A stretch of DNA of 64,000 nucleotides from the NCBI GenBank assembly GCA_910574345.1, contig CAJSZV010000020.1:1-64000 (forward strand), read 5' to 3'. This document shows positions 1-8,434 of the stretch, one piece after another (positions within the stretch are counted from its first letter, which is position 1; each line of letters begins with the position of its first letter). The position numbers and the translations under genes were made by a program. The notes below the pieces were generated by a model. It did not search any database, was not told where the DNA came from, and worked only from the letters and a program-made list of their open reading frames with translations. Source of the DNA: Clostridiaceae bacterium (GTDB lineage Bacteria > Bacillota > Clostridia > Lachnospirales > Lachnospiraceae).

Positions 1-10
1 TAAAAAGTTA

Positions 11-42
11 TCCGAGAAAACAGTTTTTGTTTTCTCGGATTT
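11..42 (+). terminator. Intrinsic terminator-like hairpin
   Basis: An 11-bp perfect stem (TCCGAGAAAAC at 11-21 against its complement at 29-39) with a 7-nt T-rich loop, followed by TTT. The first three bases of the window are TAA, so it may end transcription of a gene lying to the left. It sits just before the SD of the next gene. Confidence 0.55.
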
Positions 43-75
43 CTGCATAAATAAATCATTTTAAGGAGGATAACT

Positions 76-3000
76 ATGAACAAAGCATATGGGTACAAGG
101 CATGGCAGAAGAATTTTAACCGCCATGTAAACAAGGGGGAAAAGGGAATCCGTATCCTTGCCCCTGCCCCTTATAAAATCAAGGAAGAACGGAATAAATT
201 AGACCCTGTGACCGGGGAAGTCATGCTCGATCAGGACGGTATGCCGCAGACGGAGGAAGTAGAGGTAAAAATCCCCGCCTTTCGTGCCGTGTCCGTGTTT
301 GACGTATCGCAGACGGACGGGGAGCCAATCCCGGAACTGGAAGCAAAGGAGCTTTTATCCACAGTGGAGGGCTATGAGGATTTTATCAAGGCTATCACTT
401 ACGTTGCGCCTGCCCCAGTCGGTTTTGAGGACATTCCCGGCGATTCAAAGGGATATTTCAGCCCGACGGAAAACCGGATTGCGGTGCAGGAGGGTATGAG
501 CGAGAGCCAGACCTTAAAGACAATGGTACATGAAACAGCACATTCCATGCTGCATAGTAAGGAAGTCAATAAAGGGGATATTCTTGCCCCGGCAAAGGAC
601 AGGAACACCAAAGAGGTGGAAGCCGAGAGCATCGCCTATACGGTGTGCCAGCACTTCGGCATAGACACATCAGAATATTCTTTCGGGTATATTGCCGGAT
701 GGAGCAGCGGAAAGGACATGAAGGAGCTGAAATCTTCCCTTGACACAATCCGCAGGACTGCATCGGAGCTGATCACGGGCATTGAGGAACAGCTTATAGA
801 AATACAACGTGACCGGGAAATGATGCAGGAGCAGGAAAAGGAGAGCCTCTTGCTGATACAGAACAGTGACCTTTCCGAGTACAGCCTTTTAAGTGTCCGG
901 GGAATGGATGCGGCGGAGGTCGTGGAAGCACTCTCTGCCATGAACGAGGATGACAGGCTGAGCGTTGCCGCATATCTGGAGAGCAGGGGCGCATGGACGA
1001 CGGAGGTTGCCAATGAGCAGACGAGGGAATTCAGGGAGTACCACCTTGATGTGCGGTACAATACGGATACCAATGAGATCATCAACATAAAAGCGGCGAT
1101 AGAGAAAAACAGGGCAGAAAGGGAAGCGCAGCTTCTGCATGGGGATACCGATAAATATGGCATTTACCAGTTAAAGGATGATCCGGGGCTTCGGGATTTT
1201 CACTTTGCAGGCACAGCGGAGCTTTTGAAAAGAGGTATCCTTTCTGACGATTTCAGGGAAATCCAGCCAGGAAACTATAACCTTGTCTATGCGGGGGAGC
1301 TTTCGGACATACATGGACAGTCGCAAAGGGAGAAGCTGAATGCGATTTATGAGAAATTCAACATAGACCACCCGGCAGATTATAGAGGGCATTCCCTTTC
1401 CGTCAGTGATATTGTAGTGCTGCATGAGGACGGGGAGAACAGCGCACACTTTGTAGATTCTTACGGATTTACAAAACTTCCTGAGTTTATGAGGACATTA
1501 GAGGGTGTAAAAGAGCAGGATACCCAAAAGGCGGAGCCGGAAGAAAAAAAGGAAACTTCTGGACATGATGTCCAGAAGCCGGAAGCGGAAAAAACAGAAC
1601 AGAAAACCTATCCGGATTTCTATGGGCATACCCTGCGTTATGCAGCCGATCATGGGGAAGTGGACAGATATATGGAATCCCACAAATTTGACCGGGAATG
1701 TAAGGAAGCGATTGAGGGAACAATCCGGCAGAATTTTGATGGTATGCACTTAAAGCATGATATTGTGAAGCCTCTGGCGGAAAAGTATGGTGCGGAGCGC
1801 ATGGCGTTTATCCTTGCCAATACAATTCAGCAGGAATCGTGGGATGGACGTTTTTCAAGGGATAACAAAGCGTGGGCATCGGAGTTTTCCATTCCTGAAA
1901 ATCTCGTGCATGGAATAGATATGAACCGTGAACTGATTGTGAGCAGCCACCCGGCAGTTTTGGACGGTTTTATCGGTATGTTCCGCAGGGAAGTCCTGGA
2001 ACGGGAAAAAGAAATGTCTGCCGGACAGGATATACAGAAGCCAGAAGCAGAGCAGCCGGAGCCGGAACAGACAAAGGAGGAGCAGGCAGAAACAGAAAGA
2101 CTTAAACCGCAGGCGGAGCAGAGCGGGCAGGAGAAGTCGGCCAGGGCACCGGAATCAGAGGATTTGGACGAGGGTGACGAGATCATTGACCTTGGAGATG
2201 AAAAGGATAAAGTCCTTGCGGAAATGAAGCAGTCTTTAGAGGGAGGGCAGGAAACTTCTGGACACGATGTCCAGAAGCCGGAACAGGCAGAAACAGAGCT
2301 TGCCTTTCAGATCGCAGACCGTTACATCAGCGTACAGGAAACAGAGGGCGGCTATAGCTATTCTGTTATGGACTTGGATTATAAGGAGTTATATGAGGAT
2401 ATATATCACAATCCTGATGTCAGTATCCGGGAAGCGTTTGATGAAATCATGGAAGATTTGAAAATAATCCCTTTTGACAATGGCGCAAGGGGAAATATGC
2501 GTGACGGTGACGAGCGGATACCGATTGATTATGATGGATTGATGGAGAAGGTGGAAGCGGCAAAAGCGATTGCGCCGCAGAGCAGTGTGGTGGCAGATTT
2601 CAAGGCAAAGACAAATGAGCTGTTCCATGAGACCAGCGAGATGAACCCGGCAGAGATAGAAGAAACTGTAAAATGCCATGTGCAGGCGCAGTTAGAGGAA
2701 TCCGGCATGGATGCTGTGATTGTGGATGTGGCGGTAGTCGGGAGCCGCTGCCGGGGGCTGGAGCAGGAAGGCTCTGACATTGATGTGGTAGTGGAGCTTT
2801 CCACGAATGAGCGGGAAGATGTGCTGTTTGATATGCTGAATGAAAACGGGCTTTCTATCGGCGGTGTAAAGGTAGATATTAACCCGATCACGGCACAGAG
2901 GACGGGGAGCCTTGAAACATATCTTCTGCTGGCGGAGGACTATCTGGAGGGAATGCGTGAAGCGAGGGAGAGAGACCTGGCTGCCAACATTTCCAGAGAA

Positions 3001-3912
3001 GAAAACCAAAAAGAAACGAAAGAAAGCCCGTTCCCGGAGCAGGCGGAACCAGAAGCAATGCAGACAGAACCGGAAGTGACGCTGACGGTAGCGGAGTGCG
3101 GCGAGTTCCACAATTTAGGCGAGTTTTATGAGAATATCCCTACAGTAGAGGAAGCTGTCGCAATCTGGAAACAGATACCGCCGGAGCGCATGAACGGAAT
3201 TCCCGCAATCGGCGTCAATATCCATACACCGGGAACGGAGGCGTTTGAGGATGTGGGGATTGACATTTTAACCGGGAAACGGATTGACCTGGATATTTTA
3301 GAGTATATCCCTGACATCAAGGGCAATCCGCAGGCAATGGAAGTGATTGCGGAGCTTGTGGCAAAGCTGCCGGAAATGGAAATAGACGGACGTATGAGCG
3401 AGGAATTTGAAGCGAAGGTATGGGAGAAGCGTATGCCCGATCTGACACCTGCAGAACAGTTTGCGGTAGAGATTGACCGTTTTATGTATGATTATGATAC
3501 CGCCCTTTACCGTGACAATTCCCAGGGTATGACGGTGAATGTGTCCGAGATTGCAGAAGCCTTAAATCAGAGAGATACCCATGACCTTGGGCTGTGGCTT
3601 GTTGATGTGTTTTCAGAGGGAACAGAACCGGAACAAAAGAGAGTTATGGAGATTCTTAAAAAACTCACAGAGTATAAGCCCCTTGCCAAAGTTGAGGAAA
3701 TGGAAGAACAGAATTATAATATGGTTGATGATGTGCTGAATAACGGTGCTGGGGAAAAGGCACAAAAGGAAGAAAACAAAAGGGAGCAGGAGCGTCCTGC
3801 GGCAAGGACTTCTTTAAAAGCCCGCCTTGCAGAGAAAAAGGCGCTTGTTTCCGGCCAGGGGAAAGACCATGACGCACAGGAAAATGCAAAAAATAATCAG
3901 AGGGAGATGTAA
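76..3912 (+). CDS. ArdC-type large polyvalent protein with YodL, DUF3849-like and nucleotidyltransferase-like domains
   Basis: A 1278-residue cytoplasmic protein of the kind carried by Firmicute conjugative elements and probably delivered or used during transfer for anti-restriction. Residues 5-30 match the second half of the ArdC N-terminal domain (GYKAWQ...NRHVNKGEKGIRI). The zinc-peptidase-like part has HETAH at 152-156 and a downstream VEAESIAY segment supplying a possible third ligand. A YodL-type domain (RGHSLSVSDIVVLHEDGE) follows, then a DUF3849-like domain (YPDFYGHTLRYA...). Near residue 890 the segment GSRCRG...EGSDIDVVVEL has the GS...DxD pattern of a nucleotidyltransferase fold. 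A C-terminal large-polyvalent-protein domain contains PPERMNGI. Linkers are rich in E, Q and P and partly repeated (SGHDVQKPE occurs twice). SD AAGGAGGA at 63-70 supports the ATG at 76, yet relatives usually carry 40-60 more N-terminal residues; TAA codons at 1-3 and 52-54 close the upstream frame. Family assignment is from motifs; the function is inferred. Confidence 0.8.
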   Translation: MNKAYGYKAWQKNFNRHVNKGEKGIRILAPAPYKIKEERNKLDPVTGEVMLDQDGMPQTEEVEVKIPAFRAVSVFDVSQTDGEPIPELEAKELLSTVEGYEDFIKAITYVAPAPVGFEDIPGDSKGYFSPTENRIAVQEGMSESQTLKTMVHETAHSMLHSKEVNKGDILAPAKDRNTKEVEAESIAYTVCQHFGIDTSEYSFGYIAGWSSGKDMKELKSSLDTIRRTASELITGIEEQLIEIQRDREMMQEQEKESLLLIQNSDLSEYSLLSVRGMDAAEVVEALSAMNEDDRLSVAAYLESRGAWTTEVANEQTREFREYHLDVRYNTDTNEIINIKAAIEKNRAEREAQLLHGDTDKYGIYQLKDDPGLRDFHFAGTAELLKRGILSDDFREIQPGNYNLVYAGELSDIHGQSQREKLNAIYEKFNIDHPADYRGHSLSVSDIVVLHEDGENSAHFVDSYGFTKLPEFMRTLEGVKEQDTQKAEPEEKKETSGHDVQKPEAEKTEQKTYPDFYGHTLRYAADHGEVDRYMESHKFDRECKEAIEGTIRQNFDGMHLKHDIVKPLAEKYGAERMAFILANTIQQESWDGRFSRDNKAWASEFSIPENLVHGIDMNRELIVSSHPAVLDGFIGMFRREVLEREKEMSAGQDIQKPEAEQPEPEQTKEEQAETERLKPQAEQSGQEKSARAPESEDLDEGDEIIDLGDEKDKVLAEMKQSLEGGQETSGHDVQKPEQAETELAFQIADRYISVQETEGGYSYSVMDLDYKELYEDIYHNPDVSIREAFDEIMEDLKIIPFDNGARGNMRDGDERIPIDYDGLMEKVEAAKAIAPQSSVVADFKAKTNELFHETSEMNPAEIEETVKCHVQAQLEESGMDAVIVDVAVVGSRCRGLEQEGSDIDVVVELSTNEREDVLFDMLNENGLSIGGVKVDINPITAQRTGSLETYLLLAEDYLEGMREARERDLAANISREENQKETKESPFPEQAEPEAMQTEPEVTLTVAECGEFHNLGEFYENIPTVEEAVAIWKQIPPERMNGIPAIGVNIHTPGTEAFEDVGIDILTGKRIDLDILEYIPDIKGNPQAMEVIAELVAKLPEMEIDGRMSEEFEAKVWEKRMPDLTPAEQFAVEIDRFMYDYDTALYRDNSQGMTVNVSEIAEALNQRDTHDLGLWLVDVFSEGTEPEQKRVMEILKKLTEYKPLAKVEEMEEQNYNMVDDVLNNGAGEKAQKEENKREQERPAARTSLKARLAEKKALVSGQGKDHDAQENAKNNQREM

Positions 3913-3916
3913 GGAT

Positions 3917-4123
3917 ATGAAACATAATTTTACCGTGGAAGAAGTAAATTTCATCTGTATATTTGAAGGAGAGAGCCGGAGCAAGGCCATAGAGGATATG
4001 GAGAGAGCCTTGCCGCATCTTGATGATCCGGATATGGTGGAGCTGTCCAACAGGGTAATCGGGAAGCTGCGGGGTATGACAGATGAAGAATTTGAGGAGC
4101 TTGAACTGGCAGAAGCAGATTAA
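3917..4123 (+). CDS. TTRAP-like transposon-transfer assisting protein
   Basis: A 68-residue acidic protein starting MKHNFTVEEVNFICIFEG and containing a helical MTDEEFEELELAEAD tail. It resembles the short transposon-transfer assisting proteins that follow ArdC/LPD genes in Tn1549-like elements. The chosen ATG at 3917 lies 4 nt after the stop of the polyvalent-protein gene and follows AAGGAT; a longer in-frame start at 3827 lies deep inside the previous gene and is unlikely. The two genes probably form one operon ended by the hairpin at 4135-4184. Biochemical role unknown. Confidence 0.7.
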   Translation: MKHNFTVEEVNFICIFEGESRSKAIEDMERALPHLDDPDMVELSNRVIGKLRGMTDEEFEELELAEAD

Positions 4124-4134
4124 AATGTAAAGGA

Positions 4135-4184
4135 AACAGGCTTTCTTCCCGCTTGAAACGTGGGAAAGAAAAGCCTGTTTTTTT
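4135..4184 (+). terminator. Strong intrinsic terminator
   Basis: AACAGGCTTTCTTCCC and GGGAAAGAAAAGCCTGTT form a long, slightly imperfect stem followed by a T-run. It ends the polyvalent-protein/TTRAP operon. Confidence 0.85.
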
Positions 4185-4316
4185 GTTCCTCTTTCCGGAT
4201 AATGCCGATTTGGAGGGCATAGCTGGCATGAAGCACTTTGGAATGATATGGCTTTTTCGTTTGCAGAAGTAGACCAATATCTATATCATACACCATGAAT
4301 CGACACAAAACCCCTC

Positions 4317-4345
4317 TTGTATGACAGACAAATTTCTGCTATAAT
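4317..4345 (+). promoter_or_regulatory. Extended -10 promoter upstream of the AAGC repeat element
   Basis: TTGTAT at 4317-4322 and TATAAT at 4340-4345 are separated by 17 bp, and a TG at 4337-4338 gives an extended -10 (TGCTATAAT). A transcript would begin near 4352 and run through the inverted repeats and AAGC tract into the first cargo gene at 4654, unless stopped by the hairpin at 4545-4591. Confidence 0.6.
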
Positions 4346-4379
4346 TGCGTTGATATATTTTGCAAATTTTTCGGAAAGG

Positions 4380-4524
<145 letters not shown>

Positions 4525-4544
4525 AATTTTATACCGTCAAAAGT

Positions 4545-4591
4545 GGCGCTCTTATGCTCACAGGAAACTGTGTGGCGGGGAGCGCCTTTTT
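4545..4591 (+). terminator. Terminator or attenuator before the cargo gene cluster
   Basis: GGCGCTC at 4545-4551 pairs with GAGCGCC at 4580-4586 and is followed by TTTTT. Inside it lies a second hairpin, CACAG-GAAA-CTGTG (4559-4572), with a GNRA-type loop. It is placed between the leader promoter and the first cargo gene, so it may end a short AAGC-containing RNA or act as an attenuator. Confidence 0.6.
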
Positions 4592-4653
4592 GCTTTGATT
4601 ATTAGCAGGGAAGTAGGAAAAATATTCTTTGGAATATTAAGAGGTGGGCTTAG

Positions 4654-5292
4654 TTGAAAAATAAGAGAGAAATTATCGGCCTCTTTTTGATTTGTGCGCT
4701 TATGGTTTCACTTGGGCTGGCATTTAATCCGGAGGAAGATCAGAGATATTTGCCTTTTCTGGTAGTTATGGCCTTTGTAACGCTGATGTTCTTTCTTGTG
4801 AAGATTGGCCAGTCCGATTTGAAAAGGCATCATAAAACACTTTTCTTTTTCTTTGCTTCACTGGCCGAGATGCTGTGGCTTGGATGGGTTGGCATAACAT
4901 TAAATGGGTGGTTTACCCTGGGCTTTATGGGGGTAGTCTGTGTCACATGGTTTTTAGTCAATCTCGTCTATGTTTATTTGCACCAACGGCGAGTAGTATC
5001 CCGGTGGAATATAGCCTATACAGCATGGAAGTCCGGGGGCAGCGCAGAGAATTATCTGAAAGAGATGGAACAGTGTGAGATAGAGATAAAAAACGATACA
5101 GGCATCATGCTTGTATACGGTGGCATTCCCTTAAATGATTATATTTCAGTTCATAAAATTTATCTGCTGAAAGAAATGGAAAGGAATCAGGAATGTCTTG
5201 CTCTGCTAAAAAATATCATGCCCAAAATTAAAAATCCGGAAGTGCAGAAGGCTCTTTCGGAAATAGAAACGGAGATTACAAAAAGGCTATAA
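4654..5292 (+). CDS. Membrane protein with four TM segments, function unknown
   Basis: A 212-residue protein with hydrophobic segments at about 7-24, 33-50, 62-83 and 87-110, followed by a soluble helical C-terminal part (about 120-212) that resembles a short TPR-like helical tail. The start is TTG at 4654, preceded by a GAGGTGGG SD-like sequence. It is the first of about 20 co-directional small genes; position and neighbours suggest a membrane immunity-type or accessory protein, but no family is recognised. The next gene starts 33 nt later. Confidence 0.75.
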   Translation: MKNKREIIGLFLICALMVSLGLAFNPEEDQRYLPFLVVMAFVTLMFFLVKIGQSDLKRHHKTLFFFFASLAEMLWLGWVGITLNGWFTLGFMGVVCVTWFLVNLVYVYLHQRRVVSRWNIAYTAWKSGGSAENYLKEMEQCEIEIKNDTGIMLVYGGIPLNDYISVHKIYLLKEMERNQECLALLKNIMPKIKNPEVQKALSEIETEITKRL

Positions 5293-5324
5293 GCTATTGA
5301 AAATACAAATGTGAGGCTACAAAC

Positions 5325-6002
5325 ATGAAAAAATGTACGATAGGACTGTTTTCAAAAATTATTGCATTTCTGGTCTTTGCGGGTTTTTTTGTTCCATTGA
5401 TGGGCATTTCTTTTTATTTTGCGTTCCTCTATCCACAGACACCACATGAGGAACGGCTGATTTTTCTGGCCGGGATATTCATGTGCGGCGGTCTTGTGGC
5501 CTTTGCCATTTACCGCACGTTTTATCTGGGGCTTATCTGGGCGGAATATGATATGGAAAAGGTAATCTTCCATTATTCCCGCAAAGAAGAATACAGGTTC
5601 CAGTGGGAAGAAATACCGGGGAGCCAGGTGCAGGTTGAGCGGGCAGGTGGTGGATATGTTTTCTATATCCAGGGGAATGGGCGGCAGAGAAAGATTCCTC
5701 TGAACCGTCTTTCAAAAGGCTATAAAGATTTTGAAAAAACACTGGAGCTGGCAGGAGTGCTGCATCGGATCGGCGTAAAGACAATGGAAGAATTTAGGAG
5801 GGATGCAGAACGGGTATTTGAACAGTTCCAAATGTATCGTGAGGCTCACCCAGGTTCCACTCCACCAAAGCCGGAAGGAAACTGTGTGATCTGTCCGGAC
5901 TGTCAGGGAAAAGGGCTGCATCTTAAAAAACTACCGCTGCTGAAGGTGGATGTGGGAAAGGTCTGTAAGACTTGCGGCGGCTCTGGTTATCTGCCGAAAT
6001 AA
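5325..6002 (+). CDS. Two-TM protein with PH-like core and DnaJ-like zinc-binding tail
   Basis: A 225-residue protein with two TM segments (about 9-33 and 43-65), then a beta-rich PH-like section (about 70-160) and a helical stretch. The C-terminus has two cysteine pairs, CPDC at 190-193 and CKTC at 214-217, each followed by a Gly-rich turn (CPDCQGKG and CKTCGGSG). That is the repeat pattern of the DnaJ zinc domain, here with two units rather than four. This tail is predicted to face the cytoplasm. The combination is unusual and no function can be assigned. It belongs to the cargo cluster of small unknown and immunity-like genes. Confidence 0.75.
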   Translation: MKKCTIGLFSKIIAFLVFAGFFVPLMGISFYFAFLYPQTPHEERLIFLAGIFMCGGLVAFAIYRTFYLGLIWAEYDMEKVIFHYSRKEEYRFQWEEIPGSQVQVERAGGGYVFYIQGNGRQRKIPLNRLSKGYKDFEKTLELAGVLHRIGVKTMEEFRRDAERVFEQFQMYREAHPGSTPPKPEGNCVICPDCQGKGLHLKKLPLLKVDVGKVCKTCGGSGYLPK

Positions 6003-6037
6003 TAACATGCTGTGAATATATCATGATGGAGGAAATA

Positions 6038-7069
6038 GTGTATCACTGGTGTGATAATTTTGAAAAACTTATGACAAAGTTTAAGCGGCGATGTGGAATG
6101 GTTTTTTCTCTGTTCTTTTGTGTGTTGCTCTGCGGCTGTCAGGTTCTGTTTCCGGAAGAGCATACAGAGTTAATTGTGGACGGGAAATATAGACCTTTCA
6201 ATGTTCCAAGGATGACGATGGAAAAGTTGATGGAGCTGGTGGAGGCGGAGGATGTTGATTACATTTATGAGGTGTTCTCTCCAGCTGTTAGGGAAAACAC
6301 AGAAGGGCTTTATGAGCAAATTCAGGAATTTATTCGCTTTGTAGAGGAAAATGTAACCGCTTGGGATTTTTCTTCGGGGAGTGGAACCATAGATCGCAAG
6401 AGCGGTGTTACGTTAGCAAAACAAACCAATTTATATACGTTTGAAACAAGCAGTGGAATTTACAGATGTGATATTTCAGATGTGGTAAATAATACAACCC
6501 AAGAGGACACGATAGGTTTTTCAAATATAATGATTTTTCCCGAAGAGCTGTCCAAAGAATATGCGCCCAAGAAGCCAGCAGGCGTTTATATCGTATACCG
6601 GGTGGAGGATATACCGCCGAATGCCTCGGCTGAACCGTTTTCTCTGGAAATATTGATGCAGTTCACCGCCGAAGGAAACTCGGATGATGTTTATGAGTTG
6701 TTTTCCCTAAATGCAAAGAAAAATGCGAAAGAGTTGAAGGGAAAAACATTAGAATTGATGGATTTTTTGAATGAGCAGGTTATTTCTTGGGAGCCGTACA
6801 CATGGACAAAGAACATAGAAATTGTAAATGGAGCTAAAGTTACAACACAGGAAATGTTCTTCTATCTGCACACAAACAGTGAGATGTATCGCTGTGATAT
6901 TCGTGAAGTTTTGGAAAATAGAAGTCAAGAGACCGATACCGGATTCTCCAGCATTTCGATTTTTCCGGCACTGTACCCTGGTGAAAAGCCGGAATACGAA
7001 GACGAGGTTTATAAAGGGTATTGCACCTGGGGTCGGGAGAATATGGGCATTTCTATAGTGTACCAGTAG
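6038..7069 (+). CDS. Lipoprotein with tandem DUF5104-like domains
   Basis: About 343 residues. A lipoprotein signal (VFSLFFCVLLCGC) is followed by two homologous halves. Both contain the same order: an IYEVFSP or VYELFSL element, a helical FIRFVEE or LMDFLNE element, the motif YRCDI, and GFSNIMIFP or GFSSISIFP. This is the layout of DUF5104 domains found near polymorphic-toxin loci, and it is duplicated in one chain. I chose GTG at 6038 because GGAGGA lies at 6028-6033; ATG at 6071 would also leave a lipoprotein signal but lacks an SD. An in-frame extension to 5972 would overlap the previous gene. It is predicted to be anchored outside the membrane, where it could neutralise an incoming toxin or modify the envelope. 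Confidence 0.65.
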   Translation: MYHWCDNFEKLMTKFKRRCGMVFSLFFCVLLCGCQVLFPEEHTELIVDGKYRPFNVPRMTMEKLMELVEAEDVDYIYEVFSPAVRENTEGLYEQIQEFIRFVEENVTAWDFSSGSGTIDRKSGVTLAKQTNLYTFETSSGIYRCDISDVVNNTTQEDTIGFSNIMIFPEELSKEYAPKKPAGVYIVYRVEDIPPNASAEPFSLEILMQFTAEGNSDDVYELFSLNAKKNAKELKGKTLELMDFLNEQVISWEPYTWTKNIEIVNGAKVTTQEMFFYLHTNSEMYRCDIREVLENRSQETDTGFSSISIFPALYPGEKPEYEDEVYKGYCTWGRENMGISIVYQ

Positions 7070-7097
7070 GAGAACCAAGTCAACTAAGGAGATTCGT

Positions 7098-7613
7098 ATG
7101 GGATTGTTTGACAGATTAAAAAAGAAAGACGAAACAAAGGATGATTTTCTACTGTTTGATAATTACCCCTTTAAGCTCGCCGTGATACAGCAGCTCATGT
7201 ATGAGCAGGAAGTTTTGGAAAACAAGTATAAGGGTGGAGATCGGTACTTTGAAATATACACGGATGCGGCTGAGGTTTCGGACGAAGAATCCATAAATCG
7301 TTTGAAATCATATATCGAGCAGGGAAATAACTTTTTTAAGAAATTAAAAATTCCTTGCTCTCTGGCAGATAAGGTAACGAAACTTTATGTTGGTGAGGAA
7401 CTGGATGTATATTACCATATCAATCCACAGTGGCTTGATTTTGATACATATTTTGAGGATGGAAAGGACTTTGACATTACAGATATAAGCGAAAGGGAAA
7501 TTCGGCAGTTTCCGAACCTTGCTTCAATCACATTCAATATGTATCATGCTCCCTCAGAGGAATTGGTTAAGAAAATAATGGGCTGGGGAATTGAAGTGCA
7601 TCTTCCAAATTAA
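7098..7613 (+). CDS. DUF6892-like protein
   Basis: A 171-residue soluble protein with a basic N-terminus (MGLFDRLKKK). The C-terminal half reads IPCSLADKVTKLYV...DVYYHINPQWLDFD...FPNLASITF, which fits the DUF6892-type pattern (hydrophobic strand, I-x-P-x-W, acidic run, FPNL). Members occur in immunity-rich gene clusters. SD AAGGAG lies before ATG 7098, 28 nt after the lipoprotein gene. Assignment is by motif memory; the binding partner is unknown. Confidence 0.6.
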   Translation: MGLFDRLKKKDETKDDFLLFDNYPFKLAVIQQLMYEQEVLENKYKGGDRYFEIYTDAAEVSDEESINRLKSYIEQGNNFFKKLKIPCSLADKVTKLYVGEELDVYYHINPQWLDFDTYFEDGKDFDITDISEREIRQFPNLASITFNMYHAPSEELVKKIMGWGIEVHLPN

Positions 7614-7669
7614 CAAAGTATAGGAACCTTGAATGCACCGAGAGCAGGTGAAAGGAATGAAAAAGCAGA

Positions 7670-8434
7670 ATGGAAAAAGATGAGACATACAGGCAAAGAT
7701 CATTTTTTCAGACAGGAATGCCGCTATTTGTGGTTGCATTGTTTTTTCTGATTGCGGCTTTGTGCTTTTGCCTTAAAAGAGGTACGCTTTTATTGGCAGT
7801 AGTTTTGCTTGTAATTGGGCTCCTGTTCCTGATGCTGGGAGCAGGAAGAGTAAAAAAGGAGACAAAAAATATCCTGCGGTTTGTTCAGGAAAGCTCCGTT
7901 TTTTATCACAGATGCTATCCGCCTTTGAGAGTAACTGATATTCTGGACTGTTTAAAGAAGGAAGGTTTTGAAGTGGCGGAATATCCTTTTGGCAATTATT
8001 ATTGTCATCGGAACATCGGCCAGAAATTCGGATGTCATTTCTTTATAGCAAATAATGACACACCGGATTGTCCGGAAGCAGAAAGTTATTCGGAGTTATT
8101 CATTCGGATTGTCTGTGAATCAGGTATGTCACTTGGCAGCCAGTATCTGCTGGATATGGAGTATGGAGCCAGACTGGAACAGAAATCGCCTGAATATATC
8201 CAGGCGGTGCGGGAAGGTTTTATGCATAATAAACAGGGGGTTCCATTTGGATTTCGACTTGCCTATGACACTCAGGGCGATATTTTGTATTGTGCGGAGG
8301 CGATTGTCCGTATCATATGGCATAAAAGTGACCCACTTGCAATCTATGTCAGTGAACTGCTGAAAAAGCTGTTTTTTGAGCAGGACAGGCGGCAGGATGT
8401 AATCAAAGAGGAAAATAAGGGATGGCCGATATGA
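7670..8434 (+). CDS. Two-TM protein of unknown function
   Basis: A 254-residue protein with hydrophobic segments at about 17-34 and 40-56, then a soluble domain of about 190 residues containing several Cys/His (FYHRCYPP, NYYCHRN, FGCHFF). No family recognised. ATG 7670 follows an AGGTGAAAGGAATG region. Its end overlaps the next gene (starts 8422) by 13 nt, implying translational coupling with the PH-like membrane protein downstream. Confidence 0.7.
   Translation: MEKDETYRQRSFFQTGMPLFVVALFFLIAALCFCLKRGTLLLAVVLLVIGLLFLMLGAGRVKKETKNILRFVQESSVFYHRCYPPLRVTDILDCLKKEGFEVAEYPFGNYYCHRNIGQKFGCHFFIANNDTPDCPEAESYSELFIRIVCESGMSLGSQYLLDMEYGARLEQKSPEYIQAVREGFMHNKQGVPFGFRLAYDTQGDILYCAEAIVRIIWHKSDPLAIYVSELLKKLFFEQDRRQDVIKEENKGWPI

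Noticed and set aside
636-1163. Minus-strand frame of 175 codons opposite the polyvalent protein
   Set aside because: Ser/Leu-rich antisense translation without SD or recognisable motif.
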